A DNA stretch of 64,000 bases from Allorhizobium ampelinum S4 (lineage in GTDB: Bacteria > Pseudomonadota > Alphaproteobacteria > Rhizobiales > Rhizobiaceae): positions 1,219,188-1,283,187 of the forward strand of contig NC_011988.1 in the NCBI RefSeq assembly GCF_000016285.1. Reading direction: 5' to 3'. This document shows, piece by piece, positions 34,474 through 43,626 of this stretch. The notes beneath the pieces are model-generated. The model did no database searches. It was not told the origin of the DNA and worked only from the letters and a program-made list of their open reading frames with translations. Positions within the stretch are counted from its first letter, which is position 1, and every line of letters starts with the position of its first letter. A program made the position numbers and the translations under genes.

Positions 34474-34580
34474 AAAGCAATTCCCGAAGTCGAGGGGACT
34501 TCTTCGGGCGGCCACAGGTTGGGCGAATGGATCTCAGAATGGCAGAGGGGACGCCGGAGGAAGATCCATTCCCTGTGAGA
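34441..34580 (-). ncRNA. Candidate small RNA with three hairpins and its own terminator
   Basis: Read on the minus strand, three stem-loops follow one another: arms GAATGGATCT/AGATCCATTC (34562-34571 with 34525-34534), CCCGAAG/CTTCGGG (34502-34508 with 34483-34489), and the terminator stem AGCGCCGCG/CGCGGCGCT (34465-34473 with 34448-34456) ending in eight T. An unpaired C/T-rich stretch with TTCCTCCGG lies in the first loop, a form suited to pairing with ribosome sites. No supported ORF lies here. It sits 58 bp beyond the DUF1003 stop, so it could also be that gene's 3' untranslated region. The 5' end is a guess and no known family is claimed. Confidence 0.5.
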
Positions 34581-34637
34581 AGCAATGTAGAACCAGTTTC
34601 TTACCTTAATATTAAATAAATCTAATAAAATGGAGTC

Positions 34638-35360
34638 TCATATATCTTTTTTGGAAATCCGTCCCTCGAGCAGGTCGATCTGTATCTGCTGCAATTCGGC
34701 CAAGCGCGCCCATTGATGGGCCATCTGATGGTCGATCTTTTCATGCAATTGGCGGATTTCGAGTTCGGCGCGCAAGTTGATCATGTAATCGTTTTCCGCC
34801 CGCTGCCTATCCTTTTCCTCCTGGCGCTTCTGGCTCATCATGATTATTGGCGCCTGCATTGCGGCGACACAGGACAGCAGCAGGTTCAGGAGGATGTAGG
34901 GATAGGGGTCAAAAGGCTGAAGAAATAGCCCGATGGAGTTGATTGCCATCCAGGTGACGAGGATGACGGCGAAAATGATGATGAATCGCCACGAGCCGCC
35001 AAAAGAGGCGACGGCGTCCGAGGCCCGATCGCCAAACCGGGTGGGCCGTTCGATCTCCGCCGCAGCGGTCTGAACCGTGGAAACATCGCGGCCAAGATCG
35101 GCGATCACGCGTCGGTCAAGGTCCGAAAGCTCACCGCGTTCTTCCTGAAGCAGTTTTTCGACCCGCTGGCGCCGCAATGCTGACAGGTCGTCGTCGCAGA
35201 TCCGGGCATCGGCGGCCAACGGGCCGCATTGCGCCTCGATCAATTCTATCAACGAAGATCGCATCGAGTTGACGGCATGCAAATGCCTTGGCGGAACGGT
35301 TTTATGACAGAGGCAGCATTGATGCGACTGATGGCTGGACGCGGGAGAAATGTTGGACAC
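34638..35360 (-). CDS. DUF1003 membrane protein
   Basis: This 240-residue protein opens with a short cysteine/histidine segment (H-Q-C-C-L-C-H-K) as in other DUF1003 members and has two membrane helices at about residues 125-145 and 155-175 (F-I-I-I-F-A-V-I-L-V-T-W and P-Y-I-L-L-N-L-L-L-S-C-V-A). A charged, coiled-coil-like tail follows (R-Q-E-E-K-D-R-Q-R-A-E-N-D-Y). The GTG at 35360 was chosen for its GGAG at about 7 bases and for fit to the family N-terminus; the frame is open to 35429. Function is not known; a membrane role in ion or stress physiology has been suggested for the family. Confidence 0.8.
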   Translation of the reverse strand: MSNISPASSHQSHQCCLCHKTVPPRHLHAVNSMRSSLIELIEAQCGPLAADARICDDDLSALRRQRVEKLLQEERGELSDLDRRVIADLGRDVSTVQTAAAEIERPTRFGDRASDAVASFGGSWRFIIIFAVILVTWMAINSIGLFLQPFDPYPYILLNLLLSCVAAMQAPIIMMSQKRQEEKDRQRAENDYMINLRAELEIRQLHEKIDHQMAHQWARLAELQQIQIDLLEGRISKKDI

Positions 35361-35466
35361 GCAGGGCTCCGACAGAAAAGACCGGGCGCGACAAAATTGC
35401 CGCCCCGGCCCCCTGATGCATAGCTTCAAAACTCACTGGAACCAAGAACCGTTTGTGAGCATGCAA

Positions 35467-36759
35467 CTATACGATGCCGCCAGAGCCTCCTTTGACCGCT
35501 GGCCGTTCTGCCGCAACTTTGGCGCGGTAACCGGAGGCACGATAAGCCGCGACCGGGTCGATTGCGCCGCCTGCGTCCAGCCGGGCCTTTGCCAGGATCG
35601 GCTCCACATCGGTGCGATAGGCGCGTTTCAACGTGTCGGTTGCCATCAGCGCATCATTATCATTCTGATAGCCGTCCAGTGCGGCGCGATCCACCAGCAG
35701 GGCCTGGGCAAAAGCCCGGCGGATTTCGTTTGCGCTGGCAATCAGGCTTTCAATCGGATCAGTCACATTATGCGACTGGTCGATCATATGGGCAGGGTGG
35801 AAGCCTTCAACGCCGCGATACTGCGCATCGACAAGCTCGTTGAACACCAGAAACAAGCGGTAAGGGTCGATGGAACCGGCATCCAGATCGTCATCGCCAT
35901 ATTTCGAGTCGTTGAAGTGGAAGCCGCCGAGCTTGCCGAACTGGATCAGCCGCGCCACGATCATTTCAATATTGGTATTAGGCGCGTGGTGTCCGAGATC
36001 GACAAGGCACTGTGCCTTCGGCCCCAGCGTCTGGGCAATCAGGTAGTTGGTGCCCCAATCCTGAACGATGGTGGAATAGAAGGCCGGTTCATACATCTTG
36101 TGTTCGGAAAATAGCCGCCAATCATCCGGCAGCGTTTTGTAGATCTCGGCCATCGACGCGAGGTAGCGCTCGAATGACTTGGTAAAATTGCTCTGGCCTG
36201 GGAAATTGGAGCCGTCACCGATCCAGACGGTCAGGGCTTTAGAGCCAAGCTGATCGCCAAGTTCGATACATTCGATATTGTGTTCGATGGCCTGTTGACG
36301 GGTTGCGGCGTCAACATGGCTGAGCGACCCGTATTTGTAGGAATGGGCCTGATCAGCGGCGTCCGAAAATGTGTTGGAATTCATGGCGTCGAAGCCAAGG
36401 CCAAGAGTGGCGGCCTTGGCCGTCAATTCCTTAGGATCGGCCTTGTCCCAGGGGATGTGCAGCGAGACTTTCGGTGTGGCACGGGTCAATTGCTGGATGA
36501 CGCCGCAATCGTCGAGCTTGTCGAAGATATGACGCGGCTCGCCTAGTCCGGGAAAGCGGGCAAAGCGTGTGCCGCCGGTGCCGACTCCCCAGGAGGGGAC
36601 GGCGACGAAAAACGCGGAGACGGATTTGGTGATGGCGTCGATGTCGATATTGCTGCGCGCCAGCTTTTCGCCAAGCGCGCTATAGTCCGACGTCAGCGCG
36701 CTTGTCCGCTTGTCATTGTCTGCGGCAACCGCGTCCGCAGTGATGTTCAGGTCTGTCAT
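35467..36759 (-). CDS. rhaI: L-rhamnose isomerase (catabolic, RhaI type)
   Basis: This 430-residue TIM-barrel enzyme converts L-rhamnose to L-rhamnulose. It resembles the Pseudomonas-type isomerase used by rhizobia rather than enteric RhaA: S-W-G-V-G-T-G-G-T-R-F near residue 58, metal and substrate residues in H-I-P-W-D-K and H-H-A-P-N-T-N-I-E, and F-H-F-N-D-S-K-Y-G-D-D-D-L. The ATG at 36759 has GGGAGG at 6 bases. It lies directly after rhaD in the leftward rhaDI unit. Confidence 0.93.
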   Translation of the reverse strand: MTDLNITADAVAADNDKRTSALTSDYSALGEKLARSNIDIDAITKSVSAFFVAVPSWGVGTGGTRFARFPGLGEPRHIFDKLDDCGVIQQLTRATPKVSLHIPWDKADPKELTAKAATLGLGFDAMNSNTFSDAADQAHSYKYGSLSHVDAATRQQAIEHNIECIELGDQLGSKALTVWIGDGSNFPGQSNFTKSFERYLASMAEIYKTLPDDWRLFSEHKMYEPAFYSTIVQDWGTNYLIAQTLGPKAQCLVDLGHHAPNTNIEMIVARLIQFGKLGGFHFNDSKYGDDDLDAGSIDPYRLFLVFNELVDAQYRGVEGFHPAHMIDQSHNVTDPIESLIASANEIRRAFAQALLVDRAALDGYQNDNDALMATDTLKRAYRTDVEPILAKARLDAGGAIDPVAAYRASGYRAKVAAERPAVKGGSGGIV

Positions 36760-36797
36760 GCTTTCCTCCCAAGGATGCATTCTCTTTTACCAGAGGT

Positions 36798-38909
36798 TTA
36801 GCGCGTAAAACTCTGGGCGTTGCCCGCATCGACATTGATGATATTGCCGGTCGATTTTGCCGACGCATCCGAAGCCAGAAAGTAGATGGCTTCGGCAATA
36901 TCTTCAGGAAATACGTTCAGCTTCAGCATCGAGCGCTTGCGATAATGTTCCTCAAGATCGTCCACCTCGATCTTGGAGGATGCCGCGCGCTGCTCGCGCC
37001 ATTCGCCATTCCAGATTTTTGAACCTCGAAGCACGGCATCCGGATTGACGGTGTTGACGCGGATTCCCGCATCGGCGCCTTCCAGCGCCAGGCAACGCGC
37101 TAGATGAATTTCCGCTGCCTTGGCCGTGCAATAGGCCGAGGCATTGGGGGAAGAGGCAAGACCATTTTTCGAGGCGACAAACACCACATTGCCACCCAAT
37201 GCCTGCCTGCGGAATAGTCGGAAGGCTTCCCGTGACACCAGAAAGTAACCGGTGGCGAGAATATCGATATTCTTGTTCCACATCGCAAGCGTGGTGTCTT
37301 CGACGGGGGCGGACGAGGCAATGCCCGCATTCGACACCAGAATATCCACCCCACCGAATTCGACACTGGCCTCGGCAAAGGCGCTGATCACGGCATCTTC
37401 GCGGGTGACGTCCAGTTGAACCGAGCGTATGGCATCACCGCCATGGCGTTTGGTGAAATCGGCGGTCGTCTCAGAAAGTGCGGCAGCGTCAATGTCGGCC
37501 AGCACAACGCAAGCTCCTTCAGCCACTAGCCGCTCCGCCGTAGCCCTGCCAATGCCGCCCGCGCCGCCGGTGACGAAAGCCACCTTTCCGGCCAGGCTTT
37601 TCGGCTTGGGCATGCGTTGCAGCTTTGCTTCTTCCAGCAGCCAATATTCGATATCGAAGGCTTCCTGCTCCGGCAGGCCCTGATACTGCGAAACGGTGGA
37701 TGCGCCACGCATGACATTGATGGCATTGACGTAGAATTCGCCGGCGATCCGGGCCGTCGCTTTGTCCTTGGCGAAAGACAGCATGCCAACGCCCGGAATG
37801 AGGAAGATCACCGGATTGGGGTCACGGATTTTTGGAGAATTATCGTGTTTGCAGCTCTCGTAATACCTGTTGTAATCGGCGCGATAGGCCTCAAGTGCCG
37901 CATCGAGACCGTCAAGCACCGCATCCACATCCGGCTGGCTCGGATTGAAATCAACGATCAGCGGTCGGATTTTGGTGCGCAAGAAATGATCAGGGCAGGA
38001 GGTACCCAGTGCGCCGAGTGGCTGGAGATGATTGGAATTGACGAATTCAAGCACGGCATCCTGATCGTCGAAATGACCAAGCTTGCGCTCCGCCTTGCCG
38101 ATCCGTCCGCGAATTTCCGGCATCAACCTTGCGGCAATGGCGCGACGATCGGCTACAGGCAGGCTTTGCGTGGCTGCGCCGCCAAAAATCACCTTGCCTT
38201 CTGTTTCCCGAGCAAACCACTGGATGGCTTTGTTGATGATATCAAGCGTCAGCTCGTAGCAGGCCTTGGCGTCATTATCCCAGGTGAACAGGCCATGGCT
38301 TTCCAGCACGACGCCCTTGGCCTGCGGATTGGCCTTGACGAAGGCTTCCAGATCAAGCCCAAGCTGAAAGCCGGGGCGGCGCCAGGGCAGCCAGCCGATC
38401 TCATCGCCAAAGATCACTTTTGTCAGGTTTTTCGAGTTCTTTGACGCGGCAATGGCGATGATCGCATCGGGATGCATATGATCGACATGGGTAAACGGCA
38501 CGAAACCATGCAGCGGCGTATCGATGGAAGCCGCGCGCGGATTGAGGTTGAATGTGCAATGAGGCAGGAAACCGACCATGCGGTCTTCATCGTCAACACC
38601 CCGGTAAATACCTTTCAGCGCCTCAAGCTTGTCTTGGTAGAGTGTCGCGAATCCGTCGATTTTGATGGTGCCGACATCGCCGCCGGACCCTTTGACCCAC
38701 AAAACCTTGACCGTCTGGCCGGTGAGAGGGTCGGTTTCCATGACCTTGGCCGAGGTGTTGCCGCCACCATAGTTTGTAATGCGCTTGTCGGCGCCAAGCA
38801 GATTGGACCGATAGAGCAGCTTGCCTGCCTCATCCAGCGTTTCGGCGTAGACATCATCCCAGCGATTGTCGAGAAGGCGGGGTTGGCCCGCTGCGGTTTG
38901 GCCCGTCAT
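36798..38909 (-). CDS. rhaD: Bifunctional rhamnulose-1-phosphate aldolase / lactaldehyde dehydrogenase
   Basis: This 703-residue fusion has a class II aldolase domain in about the first 400 residues, with H-V-D-H-M-H-P-D-A carrying metal ligands and E-S-H-G-L-F-T-W, and a C-terminal SDR domain from about residue 435 with V-T-G-G-A-G-G-I-G-R and Y-C-T-A-K. It splits rhamnulose-1-phosphate into dihydroxyacetone phosphate and L-lactaldehyde and oxidises the latter to lactate. GGGAGG precedes the ATG at 38909. It is first in the rhaDI unit, divergent from rhaR and next to the strong operator repeat. Confidence 0.94.
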   Translation of the reverse strand: MTGQTAAGQPRLLDNRWDDVYAETLDEAGKLLYRSNLLGADKRITNYGGGNTSAKVMETDPLTGQTVKVLWVKGSGGDVGTIKIDGFATLYQDKLEALKGIYRGVDDEDRMVGFLPHCTFNLNPRAASIDTPLHGFVPFTHVDHMHPDAIIAIAASKNSKNLTKVIFGDEIGWLPWRRPGFQLGLDLEAFVKANPQAKGVVLESHGLFTWDNDAKACYELTLDIINKAIQWFARETEGKVIFGGAATQSLPVADRRAIAARLMPEIRGRIGKAERKLGHFDDQDAVLEFVNSNHLQPLGALGTSCPDHFLRTKIRPLIVDFNPSQPDVDAVLDGLDAALEAYRADYNRYYESCKHDNSPKIRDPNPVIFLIPGVGMLSFAKDKATARIAGEFYVNAINVMRGASTVSQYQGLPEQEAFDIEYWLLEEAKLQRMPKPKSLAGKVAFVTGGAGGIGRATAERLVAEGACVVLADIDAAALSETTADFTKRHGGDAIRSVQLDVTREDAVISAFAEASVEFGGVDILVSNAGIASSAPVEDTTLAMWNKNIDILATGYFLVSREAFRLFRRQALGGNVVFVASKNGLASSPNASAYCTAKAAEIHLARCLALEGADAGIRVNTVNPDAVLRGSKIWNGEWREQRAASSKIEVDDLEEHYRKRSMLKLNVFPEDIAEAIYFLASDASAKSTGNIINVDAGNAQSFTR

Positions 38910-38997
38910 GGAAGTCCTCCCAAATGTGATTTTAAGGCCCGCCATATCGGCGAACGCTCCATCCTGTTATGGGTATCGCGCAAATTTATCGCGTGTG

Positions 38998-39066
38998 TCA
39001 ATCATAAACGATCATAAATGTTCATTGTGCGTTGCAATATAATCTATTTTGATCGTTTATGATTGA
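38998..39066. promoter_or_regulatory. RhaR operator: 17-bp perfect inverted repeat with tandem half-sites
   Basis: TCAATCATAAACGATCA (38998-39014) and TGATCGTTTATGATTGA (39050-39066) are exact reverse complements, with centres 52 bp or about five helical turns apart. Within the left part ATCATAAA repeats at a 10-bp step (39001-39008, 39011-39018). The gap also holds the divergent rhaD and rhaR promoters. The adjacent DeoR-family RhaR is the obvious binder. Confidence 0.75.
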
Positions 39067-39109
39067 CATCTTCAATCTGTTAAGCCTAAAACTCGCTCAG
39101 GAGGACCCC

Positions 39110-39922
39110 ATGCACGAACGCGAACGCCATCGCATTATACTCAGCGCCATACAGGAAAAGCCTGTGGTGACGGTGCAGGATATTGCCGAATTGACGGATG
39201 CGTCCGAAGCAACCATCCGGCGCGACATTGCATCCCTGCATGTCCAGGGGAAATTACGCCGGGTGCGGGGTGGGGCGGAAGCAGTACATCCTCCGCAGCA
39301 GGGCAATCTGGCGGCCCGACCGTTCAGGGTGTCGGAATCGGTCAATATCGATAAGAAACGCGCAATTGCGCGCGCCGCTGTTGAACTCTGCGAGGAAGGC
39401 GATTCGATCATCATCAATGGTGGAACGACGACCTTTCAGATGGTGCATTTCATGTCAGCGCGTCGCTTGCAGGTGATGACCAATTCCTTTGCCATCGCCG
39501 AGCATCTGGTCAAACATTCGAAATGCACGATCAATGTGCCGGGCGGCGCGATCTACCGGGATCAAAGCCTGATCCTGTCGCCTTTCGAGAATGATGCGAT
39601 CCGCAATTTCTATGCCCGCCGGATGTTCATTGGTGCCCAGGGCATTTCGGCGCTAGGCGTGATGGAGCCGGATGCGCTGGTGATCCAGAGCGAGCAACGG
39701 TTGATGCGCCAGGCCGACGAGCTGATCGTTATGGTCGATTCGACGAAATTCACGCGGCGGTCCAGCATGATTTTATGCGGGCTGGATGCGGTCTCAACCA
39801 TCATCACCGATGACGGCGTGCCTGAAGAGGCAGCCCATATGGTGGAGGCGGCTGGAATAAAGCTTTTGACGGTCCGGGCTTCGACCTCGGCCGACAGGGA
39901 GGACGCCCCTTCGGTCGCTTGA
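39110..39922 (+). CDS. rhaR: DeoR-family regulator RhaR of rhamnose catabolism
   Basis: This 270-residue regulator has the DeoR winged helix at about residues 1-60 (V-Q-D-I-A-E-L-T-D-A-S-E-A-T-I-R-R-D-I, then R-R-V-R-G-G-A) and a C-terminal DeoRC sugar-phosphate domain with I-I-N-G-G-T-T-T near residue 100. The ATG at 39110 has AGGAGG close by; the frame is open from 39059 through the operator. It leads the rightward rha genes and faces rhaD, as in Rhizobium leguminosarum where the DeoR-type RhaR represses both transcripts. Confidence 0.92.
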   Translation: MHERERHRIILSAIQEKPVVTVQDIAELTDASEATIRRDIASLHVQGKLRRVRGGAEAVHPPQQGNLAARPFRVSESVNIDKKRAIARAAVELCEEGDSIIINGGTTTFQMVHFMSARRLQVMTNSFAIAEHLVKHSKCTINVPGGAIYRDQSLILSPFENDAIRNFYARRMFIGAQGISALGVMEPDALVIQSEQRLMRQADELIVMVDSTKFTRRSSMILCGLDAVSTIITDDGVPEEAAHMVEAAGIKLLTVRASTSADREDAPSVA

Positions 39923-39977
39923 GGAAGCGATACGCCGTTCGGGGGATAACGGTTTAAACATCTGGGAGGATAACAAC

Positions 39978-40973
39978 ATGAAAATTTCTAGACGATTGTT
40001 CGGTGCGGCGGCGATTGCCTTCGTCACGACGGTGGGTATGGCGCATGCTGCCGACATGAAAGTCGCCATCGTGGTCAAATCGCTTGGCAACGGCTTCTTC
40101 GAGGCGGCCAATAAAGGCGCGGAAGAGGCGGCCAAGGAACTGGGTGGCGTCAAGATCATCTATACCGGTCCGACCACAACGACTGCGGAAGGCCAGATCG
40201 AGGTGATCAATTCCCTGATCGCGCAGGGCGTTGATGCCATCGCTATTTCCGCCAATGACCCGGATGCCGTGGTTCCTGCTCTGAAGAAAGCTGCGCAGCG
40301 CGGCATCAAGGTGATTTCCTGGGATTCCGGCGTGGCGCCTGCTGGCCGTATCATGCATCTCAACCCGTCTTCGAACGAGTTGATCGGCAAGATGTGCCTG
40401 AAACTGGCCGCCGACCATCTGGCTGATGGCAAGGGCGATTTCGCCATCCTGTCGGCCACCACCACCTCGACCAACCAGAATATCTGGATTGCCGAGATGA
40501 AGAAGCAGTTGAAGGATTTCCCCGGTCTTAACCTCACCACCACTGTCTATGGTGATGACCTTGCCGACAAGAGCTACCGTGAAGCCAATGGCATCCTGAC
40601 CTCCCATCCGAATGTGAAGGTTATCGTTGCTCCGACCACGGTCGGCGTCTTGGCGGCCTCGCAGGCAGTGAAGGACGCTGGCAAGATCGGTCAGGTCTAT
40701 GTGACCGGTCTTGGCCTGCCATCGGAAATGGCTGGTGCAATCAAGTCCGGTGCCACCAAGGAATTCGCGATCTGGAACCCTATTGATCTCGGCTATTCGG
40801 CCACCCAGATCGCCTATCATCTGGTGAAAGGTGACGCGACCGGCAAGCCCGGCAGCGAGGTTCCCGCTGGAAGAATGGGCAAGATCAAGATCGGCGAGAA
40901 TGGTGAAGCGGCGATGGCTGATCCCTTCGTCTACGATGCCAAGAATATCGATCAGTTCTCAAAAATCTTCTGA
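39978..40973 (+). CDS. rhaS: Rhamnose ABC transporter substrate-binding protein RhaS
   Basis: This 331-residue periplasmic protein has a signal peptide of about 24 residues ending in M-A-H-A-A. The rest is a cluster-2 (ribose-type) binding protein with V-V-K-S-L-G-N-G-F-F near the start, A-I-S-A-N-D-P-D near residue 88 and V-I-S-W-D-S-G-V. It presents L-rhamnose to RhaP/RhaQ. GGGAGG precedes the ATG. Confidence 0.93.
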   Translation: MKISRRLFGAAAIAFVTTVGMAHAADMKVAIVVKSLGNGFFEAANKGAEEAAKELGGVKIIYTGPTTTTAEGQIEVINSLIAQGVDAIAISANDPDAVVPALKKAAQRGIKVISWDSGVAPAGRIMHLNPSSNELIGKMCLKLAADHLADGKGDFAILSATTTSTNQNIWIAEMKKQLKDFPGLNLTTTVYGDDLADKSYREANGILTSHPNVKVIVAPTTVGVLAASQAVKDAGKIGQVYVTGLGLPSEMAGAIKSGATKEFAIWNPIDLGYSATQIAYHLVKGDATGKPGSEVPAGRMGKIKIGENGEAAMADPFVYDAKNIDQFSKIF

Positions 40974-41011
40974 TCCAGCAGTCCTCTATCTTGAAGTCTA
41001 AGGCAATCGAA

Positions 41012-41033
41012 CCCGGCGGCAGCTGCCGCCGGG
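41012..41033. repeat. Perfect GC-rich hairpin between rhaS and rhaT
   Basis: This is a perfect 22-bp palindrome with 11-bp arms (CCCGGCGGCAG and complement) and no spacer. No T-run follows, so it may be an mRNA-stabilising or processing hairpin that keeps rhaS message more abundant than the downstream transport genes, rather than a full terminator. Confidence 0.6.
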
Positions 41034-41079
41034 AACCCTTATCCGTTCCTGGTCTTTTTGGCCTGATCTGGTGCAATCG

Positions 41080-42615
41080 ATGATGAGTGTCCAAACCACA
41101 AAGCTTGATGCAGTACCGCTCGGTGATCGCGCACCGATACTGGAGATGCGCGGCATTTCGCAGATCTTTCCGGGTGTGAAGGCGTTGGATGGCGTGAATA
41201 TCGCCCTTTATCCCGGGGAGGTGACGGCATTGATCGGCGAAAATGGCGCTGGTAAATCGACGCTGGTCAAAATCCTGACGGGCATTTACCGGCCCAATGA
41301 GGGGGAGATCGTCATTGATGGTTCGCCGGTGACCTTCGCCGATGCCCAGGCCGCCATCGATGCGGGCGTGACGGCCATCCATCAGGAAACCGTGCTGTTC
41401 GATGAGCTAAGCGTTGCGGAAAACATTTTCCTCGGCCATGCGCCAAAAACCCGCTTCGGCTTCATCGACTGGAACGGCATCAACACCAAAGCCAGGGCGC
41501 TGATGGATCGGCTGGAAAGCAAGATCGATCCGACCATTAGATTGAAGGATCTCTCCATTGCCCAGCGGCATCTGGTGGCGATTGCGCGGGCGCTCTCGGT
41601 TGAAGCGCGGATCGTTATCATGGACGAGCCGACGGCTGCCCTGTCACGTAAGGAAATCGATGATCTGTTTCGCATCGTTGAAGGGCTGAAGCGGGATGGC
41701 AAGGCGATCTTGTTCATCAGTCACAAGTTTGATGAAGTCTATGAAATCGCCGAAAATTACGCGGTATTCCGCGATGGGAAAATGGTCGGTGCGGGGCGAC
41801 TGCAATCAACACCACAGGATGAGATCGTCCGGCTGATGGTTGGTCGGGATGTGCATGATGCTTTTCCAAAGATTGACGTTTCCATCGGCGCGGCGGTGCT
41901 TTCCGTTTCTCGCTATTGTCATGATACCGAATTTCGCGACATTTCCTTCGACTTGCGCAAGGGCGAAATCCTGGGTTTTTACGGCTTGATTGGGGCGGGG
42001 CGTTCCGAGTTATGCCAGTCGCTTTTTGGCATCACTCACCCGGCTTCAGGCACGGTGACGCTGGAGGGCAGGGCGCTCGATATTCGCTCGCCCGCTGACG
42101 CCATTGCCGCTGGCATCGTCTATGTGCCGGAAGAGCGCGGGCGTCATGGGTTGGCGCTGCAAATGCCGATTTACCAGAATATGTCGCTTCCATCGCTGGC
42201 GCGTGTTTCGGCCCGCGGCTTTCTGAAGGTTGTCAATGAGTTGGCTCTCGCGCGCCACTATGCCGAGCGGCTGGACCTGCGGGCGGCGGCCCTGTCTGTG
42301 CCGGTCGGGACGCTTTCAGGGGGAAATCAGCAGAAAGTAGTGATTGGCAAATGGCTGGCCACCAAGCCAAAGGTCATCATTCTCGATGAGCCGACCAAGG
42401 GGATCGATATCGGCTCCAAGGCCGCCGTGCATGGTTTTATTTCCGAACTGGCGGCAGAGGGCCTGTCAATCATCATGATTTCCTCCGAACTTCCCGAGAT
42501 TCTCGGCATGTCCGACCGGGTGATGGTGATGCGCGAGGGATTGCAGGCTGGAATTTTTGAGCGGGAGGCGCTGACACCGGAAGTTCTGGTGCGTGCTGCA
42601 ACTGGCAATGCGTGA
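41080..42615 (+). CDS. rhaT: Rhamnose ABC transporter ATPase RhaT
   Basis: This 511-residue protein fuses two ABC ATPase halves as usual for CUT2 importers. The first half has Walker A G-E-N-G-A-G-K-S-T near residue 55, signature L-S-I-A-Q-R-H and I-I-M-D-E-P-T-A-A-L-S. The second half has the degenerate Walker A G-L-I-G-A-G-R-S-E and signature L-S-G-G-N-Q-Q-K with I-I-L-D-E-P-T-K-G-I-D. The start is not settled: ATG at 41080 or 41083, or GTG at 41071, all without a strong ribosome site, so coupling with upstream translation or leaderless-like initiation is possible. Confidence 0.93.
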   Translation: MMSVQTTKLDAVPLGDRAPILEMRGISQIFPGVKALDGVNIALYPGEVTALIGENGAGKSTLVKILTGIYRPNEGEIVIDGSPVTFADAQAAIDAGVTAIHQETVLFDELSVAENIFLGHAPKTRFGFIDWNGINTKARALMDRLESKIDPTIRLKDLSIAQRHLVAIARALSVEARIVIMDEPTAALSRKEIDDLFRIVEGLKRDGKAILFISHKFDEVYEIAENYAVFRDGKMVGAGRLQSTPQDEIVRLMVGRDVHDAFPKIDVSIGAAVLSVSRYCHDTEFRDISFDLRKGEILGFYGLIGAGRSELCQSLFGITHPASGTVTLEGRALDIRSPADAIAAGIVYVPEERGRHGLALQMPIYQNMSLPSLARVSARGFLKVVNELALARHYAERLDLRAAALSVPVGTLSGGNQQKVVIGKWLATKPKVIILDEPTKGIDIGSKAAVHGFISELAAEGLSIIMISSELPEILGMSDRVMVMREGLQAGIFEREALTPEVLVRAATGNA

Positions 42616-42624
42616 GGTGTGACA

Positions 42625-43626
42625 ATGAAAAGCCTGCTGAAACACCGCGAGATAGCATTGGGTGCCATTATCCTCCTGCTGATCGCCGGGTTCGCCACCC
42701 GGGCAGGCGGTTTTGCCTCGCCCGGCAATCTGGCGACGATCTTCAACGATACGTCGATCCTGATCATTCTGGCGCTGGCGCAGATGACTGTGATCCTCAC
42801 CAAATCAATCGATCTGTCGGTTGCGGCCAATCTCGCCTTGTCCGGCATGGCGGTGGCGATGATGGATTCGAATTTTCCGGGCCTGCCGCTGGTGCTGCTG
42901 ATTGCGGCGGCTGTGCTGATCGGGGCGGCACTCGGCGCGATTAATGGCTATCTCGTCTGGTTGTTGCAGATCCCGCCCATCGTCGTGACGTTGGGTACGC
43001 TGACGATCTATCGCGGCATGGCTTTCGTGCTGTCGGGTGGAGCCTGGGTCAACGCTCATCAGATGACGCCAGATTTCCTCAATCTGCCGCGCATTGTCAT
43101 CATGGGGCTTCCGGTTCTGGCATGGATTGCAGTGATCGTGGTCATTGCCATGGCTGTTGTGCTGGGGCGTACCACCTTTGGCCGCGCCACCTATGCCGCT
43201 GGTGGGAATGCGACAGCTGCGGTTTATGCTGGCATCGACATCGGTTGGACACGATTTCTGGCCTTCGTGCTGTCAGGCGGCCTAGCTGGCCTCTGCGGCT
43301 ATCTCTGGGTGTCGCGCTACGCGGTTGCCTATGTGGATATTGCCAGCGGTTTTGAGTTGGACAGCGTGGCAGCTTGCGTTATCGGCGGCATTTCGATCGC
43401 CGGTGGCATTGGCTCGGTCGCTGGCACCGTGCTGGGGGCTTTATTCCTGGGTGTTATCAAGAATGCATTGCCTGTCATCGGCATTTCGCCCTTCGCCCAG
43501 ATGGCAATATCCGGTGTGGTGATTGTTTTGGCCGTGGTGTTCAACGCCCGGGCCGAACGCAGAAAGGGCCGGATCATCCTGCGTGACCGGGCCGCGGGCA
43601 GCACGATTCAGGAGATTACGGCATGA
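42625..43626 (+). CDS. rhaP: Rhamnose ABC transporter permease RhaP
   Basis: This 333-residue CUT2-family inner-membrane permease has eight to ten hydrophobic segments and the V-T-L-G-T-L-T-I-Y-R-G motif near residue 120, as in RbsC-like proteins. The ATG at 42625 has GAGGTG upstream. It overlaps rhaQ by four bases, so the two permeases are coupled. Confidence 0.92.
   Translation: MKSLLKHREIALGAIILLLIAGFATRAGGFASPGNLATIFNDTSILIILALAQMTVILTKSIDLSVAANLALSGMAVAMMDSNFPGLPLVLLIAAAVLIGAALGAINGYLVWLLQIPPIVVTLGTLTIYRGMAFVLSGGAWVNAHQMTPDFLNLPRIVIMGLPVLAWIAVIVVIAMAVVLGRTTFGRATYAAGGNATAAVYAGIDIGWTRFLAFVLSGGLAGLCGYLWVSRYAVAYVDIASGFELDSVAACVIGGISIAGGIGSVAGTVLGALFLGVIKNALPVIGISPFAQMAISGVVIVLAVVFNARAERRKGRIILRDRAAGSTIQEITA

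Noticed and set aside
35350..36114. 254-codon plus-strand frame opposite rhaI
   Set aside because: Antisense to a well-supported isomerase gene; no motif and odd composition.
37617..38444. 275-codon plus-strand frame opposite rhaD
   Set aside because: Antisense to the aldolase domain, which has its metal ligands in the other strand.
39954..40820. 288-codon minus-strand frame opposite rhaS
   Set aside because: Antisense to a binding protein with a clear signal peptide and ribosome site.
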